Positions 17,006 to 24,690 of a DNA stretch of 64,000 bases are shown one piece after another. The stretch is from Bacillota bacterium. GTDB lineage: Bacteria > Bacillota > Clostridia > Christensenellales > Aristaeellaceae. Below the pieces are notes generated by a model. It was not told the origin of the DNA and did no database searches. It saw only the letters and a program-made list of their open reading frames with translations. Position 1 is the stretch's first letter. Every line of letters begins with the position of its first letter. The DNA lies in NCBI GenBank assembly GCA_023416585.1, contig JAEZHM010000113.1, positions 167,672 through 231,671 on the forward strand. The letters are read 5' to 3'. Both the position numbers and the translations under genes were made by a program.

Positions 17006-17842
17006 ATGGCAGAAAGGCAAAAGATCGATACATTAAAGGCGATAGCCAAGCAGGTGCGCAAGAACATTCTGACCATGATCCATACGGCGCAATCCGGCCA
17101 TCCCGGCGGATCTTTGTCGGCGGCGGATATGATGACCGCTTTGTATTTCTCCGAACTGAACCTGAACCCGCAAGATCCCGGGTGGGACGCCCGCGACAGA
17201 TTCGTTTTATCCAAGGGGCATGTGTGTCCCGTATTGTACACCTGCCTTGCCATGCGCGGCTACTTTCCTATGGCTACGCTGGCTACGCTGCGTAAGGAAG
17301 GCTCTATCCTTCAGGGGCATCCTGATATGAAGCGCTGTCCCGGCATTGATATTTCCACCGGCTCGTTAGGTCAGGGGCTCAGTGTTGCGGTGGGCATGGC
17401 GCTTCGGGCCAAGCGCGACAACATGGGCTATAGGGTGTTTGCGCTGCTGGGCGACGGCGAAACCGGCGAGGGGCAGATATGGGAAGCGGTACAGTCGGCT
17501 GTCAAGTATCAGCTTGACAACCTGGTGATTCTGGTGGATAACAACGGCCTGCAAAACGATGGCACTTGCCAGGAGATTATGCCTACGGGGAACCTGGCAA
17601 AGAAGTTTGAGGCGTTCGGCTGTGAATGCCATACAATCGACGGCCATGATATGGCGGATATACTGGATACGCTGGCGGCCATACGGGCGGATTCAGGCAA
17701 AAAGCCACATTGCATCGTTGCCAAAACGGTGAAGGGTAAAGGTGTATCCTTTATGGAAAACGTTGTATCCTGGCATGGCACGGCGCCCAATGATGCGCAA
17801 TACGCCCAGGCGATGAGCGAGATAGAGGAGGGCCTGGCATGA
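17006..17842 (+). CDS. Transketolase, N-terminal (thiamine diphosphate-binding) subunit
   Basis: A 278-residue protein equal to the N-terminal half of transketolase. SGHPGGSLSAADMM holds a conserved active-site His, and GDGETGEG (about residue 149) followed by DNNGLQNDG forms the thiamine diphosphate/Mg motif. Partner of the next gene; the two make an alpha2beta2 enzyme that moves two-carbon ketol units between sugars. Split transketolases are common in Clostridia, and one pair (AptAB) acts on apulose 4-phosphate, so a non-standard sugar substrate is possible here. It ends in an ATGA overlap with the C-terminal subunit. Confidence 0.93.
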   Translation: MAERQKIDTLKAIAKQVRKNILTMIHTAQSGHPGGSLSAADMMTALYFSELNLNPQDPGWDARDRFVLSKGHVCPVLYTCLAMRGYFPMATLATLRKEGSILQGHPDMKRCPGIDISTGSLGQGLSVAVGMALRAKRDNMGYRVFALLGDGETGEGQIWEAVQSAVKYQLDNLVILVDNNGLQNDGTCQEIMPTGNLAKKFEAFGCECHTIDGHDMADILDTLAAIRADSGKKPHCIVAKTVKGKGVSFMENVVSWHGTAPNDAQYAQAMSEIEEGLA

Positions 17843-18780
17843 GGAACCCCGTCCCCACCCGTGACGCCTATGGCGACGAAATTCTGGCTTTGGGCCATGA
17901 AAATCCCAATATCTATGTGGTGGATTGCGATATTGGAAAATCCTGCAAAACCGTACCCTTTTCACAGCAATTGCCCGGTCAGCATGTAAACGTGGGCATC
18001 GCGGAGCAAAATGCCTGCGGCGTGGCGGCCGGGCTGGCTGTCTGTGGTAAGATTCCCTTTGTGACTACCTACGCCGTGTTTGGCAGCATGCGCATGTCCG
18101 AGCAAATCCGGCAGGAGATTTGCTATCCCAACCTGAATGTGAAAATTGCCTGCTCCCATGGCGGGCTGACGCCGGCTAACGACGGTGCGAGCCACCAGGG
18201 AATCGAGGATATGGGCATCCTGCGCGCCATTCCCAACATGACGGTGATCATGGGCTGCGACTATCATTCCACGCGCAAGCTGGTGCGTGCAGCCGCAAAC
18301 CATTACGGTCCCGTGTACCTGCGTTTTACCCGCGATGCCGTTCCCGCTATTTATGGAGAGGATGAGGAGTTTCAAATCGGCCATGCCAATGTACTGAGGG
18401 AAGGCGCTGATGTGACCGTTATCGCCAATGGGGATATTATGTCTGTTGCACTTAATGCTGTGGATGCGATGCGTGCCCAAGGGCTTGACGCCGGCCTTAT
18501 GGATATGCATACCATCAAGCCCCTGGATGTGCAGGCAGTGAAGGAAGCTGCCAGAAAAACAGGACGCATCGTTACGGTGGAGGACCATAATATCCTGTGC
18601 GGCCTTGGCAGTGCGGTGTGCGAAGTGGTGGCGGAGCTGGGATATGGCTGTGTGAAGCGGATCGGCATACGAGACCAGTTTGGCGAGTCCGCCCCTTACG
18701 AGCGCCTTCTTTTGAAAAACGGTATCACCGTGAAAGAAATAATGGCTGCATGCAAAGCATTGATGGGGGAAAAGGCATGA
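17839..18780 (+). CDS. Transketolase, C-terminal (pyrimidine-binding) subunit
   Basis: A 313-residue protein equal to the pyrimidine-binding and C-terminal domains of transketolase. HVNVGIAEQNACGVAAGLAV supplies the catalytic Glu that activates thiamine diphosphate, and SHGGLTPANDGASHQ and LRFTRDAVP are standard substrate-side segments. It overlaps both neighbours by ATGA, so the two subunits and the dehydrogenase after them should be co-translated. Carbon from the operon's isomerases probably enters central metabolism here. The true substrate cannot be decided from sequence. Confidence 0.93.
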   Translation: MRNPVPTRDAYGDEILALGHENPNIYVVDCDIGKSCKTVPFSQQLPGQHVNVGIAEQNACGVAAGLAVCGKIPFVTTYAVFGSMRMSEQIRQEICYPNLNVKIACSHGGLTPANDGASHQGIEDMGILRAIPNMTVIMGCDYHSTRKLVRAAANHYGPVYLRFTRDAVPAIYGEDEEFQIGHANVLREGADVTVIANGDIMSVALNAVDAMRAQGLDAGLMDMHTIKPLDVQAVKEAARKTGRIVTVEDHNILCGLGSAVCEVVAELGYGCVKRIGIRDQFGESAPYERLLLKNGITVKEIMAACKALMGEKA

Positions 18781-19727
18781 AGATTGTTGTGCTGGATGGA
18801 TATACGTTGAATCCGGGGGATATTTCCTGGCAGGGATTTCAACAGTTTGGGGAGATTACGGTCTATGACCGTACACCTCCGGAAATGATCCTGGAAAGGC
18901 TTGCCGGCGCGCAAATAGTACTTACCAACAAAACTCCACTGAACCGTGAAATCTTGGAAAGCTGCCCGTCCATACGATACATTGGCGTTCTGGCTACGGG
19001 ATACAATGTGGTGGATGTGGATGCTGCAAAAGAAATGCATATCCCGGTATGCAATATTCCAACTTACGGAACTGCCGCGGTGGCCCAGTATGCATTCGCG
19101 CTTTTGCTGGAATTGTGCCACCGAGTGGGGCATCACAACGCCGCGGTGCAGGCAGGGCGGTGGGGGCAAAGCGGTGATTTTTGCTTCTGGGATTACCCCT
19201 TGGTAGAATTGGCAGGAAAGACGATGGGCATCATCGGTTATGGGCGTATAGGCCAGGCAACGGCTGCAATTGCCCGTGCCTTTGGCATGAAAGTGGTGGC
19301 CTATGACACAAATGTCAGTACATCTGAATGCGTCCAATTAGAGGAACTGCTTGCGGCAAGCGACGTGATCTCCCTGCATTGCCCGCTGTTCCCCCAAACG
19401 TTAGGAATCATCAATAGAAATACAATTTCATGGATGAAGGATGGCGTTCTGCTCATCAACACATCACGTGGGCCGCTGATCAATGACAGTGATCTGAGAG
19501 AAGCTTTGCTGTCAGGCAAGGTAGCCGGCGCTGCGGTCGATGTAGTCTCCACCGAGCCTATCACGGCAGATAACCCGCTGCTAGGCCTTGACAATTGCCT
19601 CATTACGCCTCACATCGCCTGGGCTCCCAAAGAGTCGCGGCAGCGGCTGATGGATACGGCAGTGGATAATATGCGTGCGTATTTGTCCGGCATGCCGCAA
19701 AACGTGGTAAATGGTGTATCTCAGTAG
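18777..19727 (+). CDS. D-isomer-specific 2-hydroxyacid dehydrogenase (glycerate/hydroxypyruvate type)
   Basis: A 316-residue NAD(P)-dependent enzyme. The catalytic domain halves flank a nucleotide-binding domain with GYGRIGQATAAIARAFG. The catalytic triad is visible as Arg in LLINTSRGPL, Glu in VVSTEPI and His in ITPHIAW. The family reduces 2-oxoacids such as hydroxypyruvate or glyoxylate to D-hydroxyacids. It starts in the ATGA overlap with the transketolase gene and is the last gene of the GntR operon. Two-carbon aldehydes or hydroxypyruvate from the transketolase step would be a sensible substrate, but that is inference. Confidence 0.92.
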   Translation: MKIVVLDGYTLNPGDISWQGFQQFGEITVYDRTPPEMILERLAGAQIVLTNKTPLNREILESCPSIRYIGVLATGYNVVDVDAAKEMHIPVCNIPTYGTAAVAQYAFALLLELCHRVGHHNAAVQAGRWGQSGDFCFWDYPLVELAGKTMGIIGYGRIGQATAAIARAFGMKVVAYDTNVSTSECVQLEELLAASDVISLHCPLFPQTLGIINRNTISWMKDGVLLINTSRGPLINDSDLREALLSGKVAGAAVDVVSTEPITADNPLLGLDNCLITPHIAWAPKESRQRLMDTAVDNMRAYLSGMPQNVVNGVSQ

Positions 19728-20194
19728 ATAAGAAAAAGCAACGGAAGATTGGAAGGCAAGTAATCATCTCTTGGGCGCGTGTGGAGCCATGTCAGCTGCC
19801 GGTTTATCAATGCGCATGGATTGGGTTGCCCAAGGTATCGGCAATGGCATGTTTCTTTGTATTCGTTCCGCCTTTATGCGCAATTTAATGCTTACATCAC
19901 GATTTAGAAATCAGATTATCATATAAAACGAAAAGGGTCGGTGAGAACGCCGATCCCTTTTTCTGTAATCCTATACTTCATTCTATCTTTCATCTTTTGG
20001 AAGTCTTCTGTGAGCTTATGTGGATTGACAATCGTTTGAGACCACACAGCAACCTTTGCAAAACTGTTGAGCACCATATGTTCTTGTGGAGCAAGTATGG
20101 CCACTACCTTCAGTGACTTGTTGTACGTTGGCACACATACAACCAAAAAGCTTGCTGATTGGAATATCAACACAATTGGCCAATTGGCAAATTA
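19728..20194. other. Gene-poor stretch with possible degraded coding remnants
   Basis: No convincing gene. A minus-strand open frame at 19919-20173 (84 codons, ending ITEKGIGVLTDPFRFI) has no ribosome-binding site and no family I recognise. It directly follows the group II intron scrap on the same strand, so it may be what is left of an interrupted or neighbouring gene. Confidence 0.3.
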
Positions 20195-20320
20195 CCCTTT
20201 TACCTCCGACTTTCTTCACATTCCACTTCATAATAGGCCACCTTGCCCTTGACTTACAGTTCCTACTGCCAAGTCTGTCGCGGACTTTCACCGCCTACTT
20301 ATCACAAACGGGTGCATCAT
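20195..20320 (-). mobile_element. Group II intron fragment (5' domain I remnant)
   Basis: Read on the minus strand, the stretch contains GATGCACCCG, GGCGGTGAAAGTCCGC, TTGGCAGTAGGAAC, then AAGGGCAAGG, AAGTGGAATGTGAAGAAAG and CGGAGG. These are hallmark blocks, in order, of the 5' part of bacterial group II introns. No reverse transcriptase/maturase or domain V follows; the homology stops near 20195. It is therefore a dead 5' fragment of about 125 bases. Confidence 0.7.
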
Positions 20321-20447
20321 GGCATAATCCCCCGGATCAATACGATCCTGGGAGATTTTTGGATGTCGGCGGCAGGTTTGATTTTCAATACTCTGAGCGC
20401 TGCTGTGGGACATGGGTCCTCCGAAACCTGGAGGCGGGTCACCTTGC

Positions 20448-21260
20448 CTATTTGAGCCCGGAGGTTACAAAGCTAGATACGAACTGCTTTTGGAACGCGC
20501 AGAAAAAGACGTACAGGGGAGCCATTACCAGAATGGTGGCGGCCGTCACAATGGCCCACATGGGACCGGAATCGTTGGCCTTGGCGAACAGGGCCAGACC
20601 CATGGTCAGCGGACGCTTTTCCACGGAATTGATCACGATCATGGGCCAGAGGAAATTGTTCCAGTGTGTGCTTACGGAGCATATGGCAAAGGCGATATAG
20701 CTTGTTTTGCAGGTGGGCAAAAAGACATGGCAGATCGTTTGCAGCGTATTGGCACCGTCGATGCGCGCGGCGTCCACAATGGCGGAGGGAATGCCCTTGT
20801 ACGCCTGGCGCAATAGCAGAAGGCCCATGGCAGAGGCAAAGTAGGGGATCATAACGCCTACCAGGGTATCCACCAGATTGATGGCGCGGAGCGTCATGTA
20901 GTTGGGCATGATCAGAATGTCGGCGGGAACGATGATCTGAACCATAATGAGCGCCACCGCGATGCCCTTTCCCGCGAAATCCACCCTCGCCAGGGCATAG
21001 GCGCCCAGCGTAACGGTGATGAGCTGCACGCCTAGTATGCCGCACACCAGGATCAGCGTATTGGCGCCATAGCGCAAAAACGGCGCAGATTCCAGCACAT
21101 AGCGCATGTTGTCAAGCGTGAAGGAGGGTTTCAGGGAAAAACCGGCCGCCAATTGCCCGGGGCGGAAGCTGGTGATCACCGCCCACAGAAGCGGAACGGC
21201 CCATATCAGGCTGATCAAGTACAGCAGCACATAAGCGGGAGCGGAAGGATTCCTGCGCAT
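20448..21260 (-). CDS. Sugar ABC transporter permease, MalG type
   Basis: A 270-residue membrane protein, start at MRRNPSAPAYVLLYLISLIW with AAAGGAGGG ten bases upstream. It has about six membrane segments and the EAA-type loop AIVDAARIDGANTLQTICHV; note VDAAR for the usual EAA. It is the second permease of the 20448-23567 importer, 20 bases after its partner. After its stop the minus strand runs into the gene-poor intron remnant, so it closes the operon. The nearest kinase/regulator pair (24691-27978) is divergent and probably controls it. Confidence 0.9.
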   Translation of the reverse strand: MRRNPSAPAYVLLYLISLIWAVPLLWAVITSFRPGQLAAGFSLKPSFTLDNMRYVLESAPFLRYGANTLILVCGILGVQLITVTLGAYALARVDFAGKGIAVALIMVQIIVPADILIMPNYMTLRAINLVDTLVGVMIPYFASAMGLLLLRQAYKGIPSAIVDAARIDGANTLQTICHVFLPTCKTSYIAFAICSVSTHWNNFLWPMIVINSVEKRPLTMGLALFAKANDSGPMWAIVTAATILVMAPLYVFFCAFQKQFVSSFVTSGLK

Positions 21261-21280
21261 GATTGTATTTCCCTCCTTTC

Positions 21281-22183
21281 TCAATTTTCATAATAGGTCC
21301 GTCTGTCAATCAGGAAGAACTGGATGCACGCCACCAGCATCATGAAGCCCAGCATCACCAGGGTGAGCACGGCGGCCTGCCCCTGGTCCCAATAAGTGAA
21401 AGCGGTCAGGTAGATGTGATGCATCAGTACATTGGTGCTGTTGTTGGGGCCGCCCCTGGTGGTCATGATCAGGATCAGGTCCACCATTTTGAAGGCGTTG
21501 GCCATGGTGATGGTGAGCGCGAACAGCGTCGTGGGGCGGACCATGGGAAGGGTGATTTTCCTGAGCACTACAAAGGGCGACGCGCCGTCCAGATAGGCGG
21601 CCTCGTAATACTCTCTCGAAATGTTTTCCAGCCCGGAAATGTAGAAAATCATGATGAACCCCGCTTCCCGCCAGAGGTAAACGGCCATGATGGTATACAG
21701 GGCAGTCTGCGGATTGTTCAATAAATCAACGGCCGGCAGGCCCACAAATCGCATGGCAGTATTTACAAGACCGATGGTAGGCGTCATAAGAAAGGTCCAG
21801 ATGGTGGCAAAGCCGATCACTGGTGCGATATTCGGATAGAAGACCAGTGCCCTTGCCGCGCCGATCCCCTTGAATTTTTTGCTGAACAGTGAGGCCAGCG
21901 CAAAACCCAGGACAATGCTCAGGGGAATCACGATCAGCGAAAAGCGCAGCGTGTTGGCAAGCACCGTGCCGAAAACCGGGTCGTTGAATACGTTTTTATA
22001 GTTTTGCAGCCCCGCGAACACCTGCACTTTTGTACGCTTATTCACGCGCAGGAAGCTTTGCACCAGGGAGGCCAAGATAGGGGAAAACGTGAATCCCCCC
22101 AGGAAAACCAGTGATGGCAGCATCAAAAGCCAGCCGAACACATTTGTTCTCAAATGAGTGCTTTTGTGGACCCGTTTGTCCAT
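21281..22183 (-). CDS. Sugar ABC transporter permease, UgpA/MalF type
   Basis: A 300-residue membrane protein with six segments and EAA loop EYYEAAYLDGASPFVVLRKI. I place the start at MDKRVHKSTHL (22183), preceded by AAGGAGAAG. A longer frame upstream runs through the terminator hairpin and is unlikely to be translated. The product is the first channel subunit for the 22263-23567 binding protein, in the manner of UgpA or MsmF. Confidence 0.9.
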   Translation of the reverse strand: MDKRVHKSTHLRTNVFGWLLMLPSLVFLGGFTFSPILASLVQSFLRVNKRTKVQVFAGLQNYKNVFNDPVFGTVLANTLRFSLIVIPLSIVLGFALASLFSKKFKGIGAARALVFYPNIAPVIGFATIWTFLMTPTIGLVNTAMRFVGLPAVDLLNNPQTALYTIMAVYLWREAGFIMIFYISGLENISREYYEAAYLDGASPFVVLRKITLPMVRPTTLFALTITMANAFKMVDLILIMTTRGGPNNSTNVLMHHIYLTAFTYWDQGQAAVLTLVMLGFMMLVACIQFFLIDRRTYYEN

Positions 22184-22216
22184 AGGCACACTTCTCCTTG
22201 CCGCATTTGCCTTGGT

Positions 22217-22253
22217 AAAAAAGGGCGGGGAGCCGGGAGCCGGTTCCCCGCCC
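22217..22253 (-). terminator. Intrinsic terminator-like hairpin after binding-protein gene
   Basis: GGGCGGGGA (22223-22231) pairs with TCCCCGCCC (22245-22253), GC-rich, followed on the minus strand by TTTTTT. It lies between the binding-protein stop and the permease start, so it must be only partly effective. Confidence 0.8.
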
Positions 22254-22262
22254 GAGGGGCCT

Positions 22263-23567
22263 TTATTTGTAATCCGCAAGGATGGCATCCGCCTGGCTTT
22301 GTGCTTCGGCCAATGCGTCAGCGGGTGATTTGGCACCGGTGAGAGCCGCGTCGATAGCCACTTTCAGCACCTGCCAATTGCGCTGGTTGTCAAACAACAT
22401 CAGCTCGCTGGCGGCATAAGGGAGCTGGTCTCCGCCGGTCTTGGCCTGGGGCACAACCTGGTAATAATCCTTCAGCAGGTTTGTGTCAAAGGCGCTCTTG
22501 CGGGTGGCCACATAGCCGGTATCAATGTTCCACTGGGCGGTCCGCTCAGGCTCGGTCAGCCAGCGGATGAACTTCCACGCCGCGGCCTGCTTTTCGGGCG
22601 TCGTACCTTTGAAGATATACAGGTTCGCGCCGCCGGTGGGGGAACCATACCGTTTGCCTGCAGGCAGGAAGCACGTACCGACTTCAAAATTGCTGTTTTT
22701 GAGGATGTTGGTCAGGCTGCCCGTTGAGGTATACGTAATCGCGGCCGTACCGGCCATGAAATTGGCGGGGCCATCCGCCCATTTGATAGAGCCTTCAGGC
22801 ATAACCTTGTATTCCTTGGCCAGGGAGATCAGGAATTCCAGCGCTTCGATATTCCCCTGGGTGTTGAAAAGCGCCGTCAAGCCGTCCTCGGTCATGAGAT
22901 TCTCGCCGTTTTCGCTGTTTTGCAGCGCGAAGGCCGAGAACATAAAGGGGTCATCCATGGGGACCATCACGCCCCAGCGGGTCACATTGCCGGAAGCATC
23001 CCGGACGGTGAGCTTTTCGGCGGCCTGCCTCAGCTCATCCCAGGTTGCGGGCGGCGTTTCCGGATCCAGCCCGGCTTCCCGGAACATATCCTTGTTGTAG
23101 TACATGATGATGGTGCTGCGCTGATAGGGAATGCTCCAGGTCTTTCCCTCGTAGCGGGAATTTTTCATGAAGGCGGGCAGAAAATCATCAATATAATCCT
23201 GGCCGCCGTCCGCGGCGATAAAGTCATCCAGGGGGATGATCGCATCCATGGTGACCAGGGAGTACAGCTCGGAATTACCCAGAATGGCGAAATCTGGCGG
23301 CGTTCCGCCTTGTACCGCGGAGACCGTCTTGGTCATGGTTTCCACGGAATTGCCGGCGAACACGGGGTTGAGCTTGATTTCCGGATTTTCCTTGGTGAAT
23401 TCGGCGGCCAGGTTTTCAATGAGCGTAGCCAACGGGCCTCCGACGCCTACGGGGTAAAAGAAGGTCAGTTCGATGGGGGAATCGGTCGCCATCGCAGCGG
23501 TAATGGGAATGGATACCAGCGTGAGGAGCATCGTCAGGACCAGTAACAGGCATATACCTTTTTTCAT
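22263..23567 (-). CDS. Extracellular solute-binding protein, UgpB/MalE-like
   Basis: A 434-residue exported protein. MKKGICLLLVLTMLLTLVSI then PITAAMA is a signal peptide without lipobox. The mature part has the family-1 binding-protein pattern of the glycerol-phosphate/multiple-sugar type, including the late AWKFIRWLTEPERTAQWN motif. The ATG follows AAAGGAGACC. It is the second gene of its operon, after an epimerase gene, and heads the transport part. Ligand unknown; the coupled epimerase suggests a sugar that needs isomerisation after uptake. Confidence 0.9.
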   Translation of the reverse strand: MKKGICLLLVLTMLLTLVSIPITAAMATDSPIELTFFYPVGVGGPLATLIENLAAEFTKENPEIKLNPVFAGNSVETMTKTVSAVQGGTPPDFAILGNSELYSLVTMDAIIPLDDFIAADGGQDYIDDFLPAFMKNSRYEGKTWSIPYQRSTIIMYYNKDMFREAGLDPETPPATWDELRQAAEKLTVRDASGNVTRWGVMVPMDDPFMFSAFALQNSENGENLMTEDGLTALFNTQGNIEALEFLISLAKEYKVMPEGSIKWADGPANFMAGTAAITYTSTGSLTNILKNSNFEVGTCFLPAGKRYGSPTGGANLYIFKGTTPEKQAAAWKFIRWLTEPERTAQWNIDTGYVATRKSAFDTNLLKDYYQVVPQAKTGGDQLPYAASELMLFDNQRNWQVLKVAIDAALTGAKSPADALAEAQSQADAILADYK

Positions 23568-23589
23568 GGGCAGGGTCTCCTTTCAAGAT

Positions 23590-24417
23590 TTATTTCACAG
23601 CATCTTCCTTGGATGAGATGCCGCGCAATACATAAGCAAGATCGTCATGGATATCCTGCGCGGTGATGCCCCGGCAATCGCTATACTCCAAGGTGATGTC
23701 CGCCTCGGGCGTATAGCGCCTGTATAGTGAAAAAAAGGCGGGGAAATCAAAGCGGCCCTTTCCAATACGCAGATGGCTGTCCGCCCGTCCGTCGTTGTCA
23801 TGCAGGTGATATCCGCGGATTTTTTTAGAAAGCGCGCAAAGCACCTCGGCCATATTCCAGCCCGCGACCAGAAGATGGCCGGTGTCTATGAGGCAGTCCG
23901 CTTTGGGAAAGCGTTGAAACAGCTCTTGGAAATCCGTTTGGTCAAACAGGCTGACTCCCCGGCGCTGGATCCCCAGGTTTTCAATGGCCAGGGTAACACC
24001 GGCGTCTTCCCCCATATCGGAGAGCAGCTTAAGGTTGTTAAAGCAGTCGCGCTGCGCCTGCTCTTTCTCCCACGGTTCAATCACACGCTGGTGGGTATGC
24101 ACCACCAGGTGGCTGCTTTGAAGGCGTTTGGTCATGTTGAAGGCATAGCGGTAGGCCTGAAGCAGGTCCTTTTGCTCCTTGGAGCCCTGCGGGCTCGTCG
24201 CATCAATGCCAATAAACGGGCCGTGGGCAGCCGCCGGCAGCCCTTCCAGCCAGGAAGGTACGTTCTCCATCAGGCACATATACCGGGAGGAATGCGTGTG
24301 CAAAAAGAACTCAATACCCGCCTGCCCGCGGAACGGGGCGACGGAACGCATTAAAAGATCCACGTCGTCAAGGCCGTTTTCCAGGCCCGCCACAAGGTTG
24401 CTCACATACAGGTTCAA
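23590..24417 (-). CDS. Sugar phosphate isomerase/epimerase-like TIM-barrel protein
   Basis: A 275-residue xylose isomerase-like barrel. Metal-site motifs: LAIENLG (Glu), LIDTGHLL (Asp/His), GYHLHDNDG (His) and ITLEYSDC (Glu). Residues near the start (LLMRSVAPFRGQAGIEFFLH) form the first barrel strands. It begins with TTG at 24417, six bases after AGGAGGAG; no ATG fits. It is the first gene of the minus-strand importer operon. It differs clearly from the 10003-10974 epimerase, so the two act on different sugars. Specific reaction unknown. Confidence 0.85.
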   Translation of the reverse strand: MNLYVSNLVAGLENGLDDVDLLMRSVAPFRGQAGIEFFLHTHSSRYMCLMENVPSWLEGLPAAAHGPFIGIDATSPQGSKEQKDLLQAYRYAFNMTKRLQSSHLVVHTHQRVIEPWEKEQAQRDCFNNLKLLSDMGEDAGVTLAIENLGIQRRGVSLFDQTDFQELFQRFPKADCLIDTGHLLVAGWNMAEVLCALSKKIRGYHLHDNDGRADSHLRIGKGRFDFPAFFSLYRRYTPEADITLEYSDCRGITAQDIHDDLAYVLRGISSKEDAVK

Positions 24418-24690
24418 TGTATTCTCCTCCTGCCGTTACAATGGATGGGTAACAGCGCTCCGTCTTATGTATTGTAGCATCGAATAATAAAGAATCCATG
24501 GCGAACGATATGGGAAACTTGTTGATTGGCCATAAGTTGATTTCAGCTTTTGTCGTTTGATATGATTTTTTGTGCATACATCTGTTTCTTTGCATGTGAG
24601 CGCATTTCGCGGCCCAAACGCTGCCGCGTCTCTTTACATGGGCAATTGCGGCTGATAGAATGGATGAGAATGAGGTGGCAGAAAAAAGAC

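Noticed and set aside
20016..20291. 91-codon minus-strand frame over the intron fragment
   Set aside because: It overlaps structured group II intron RNA and has no maturase motifs.
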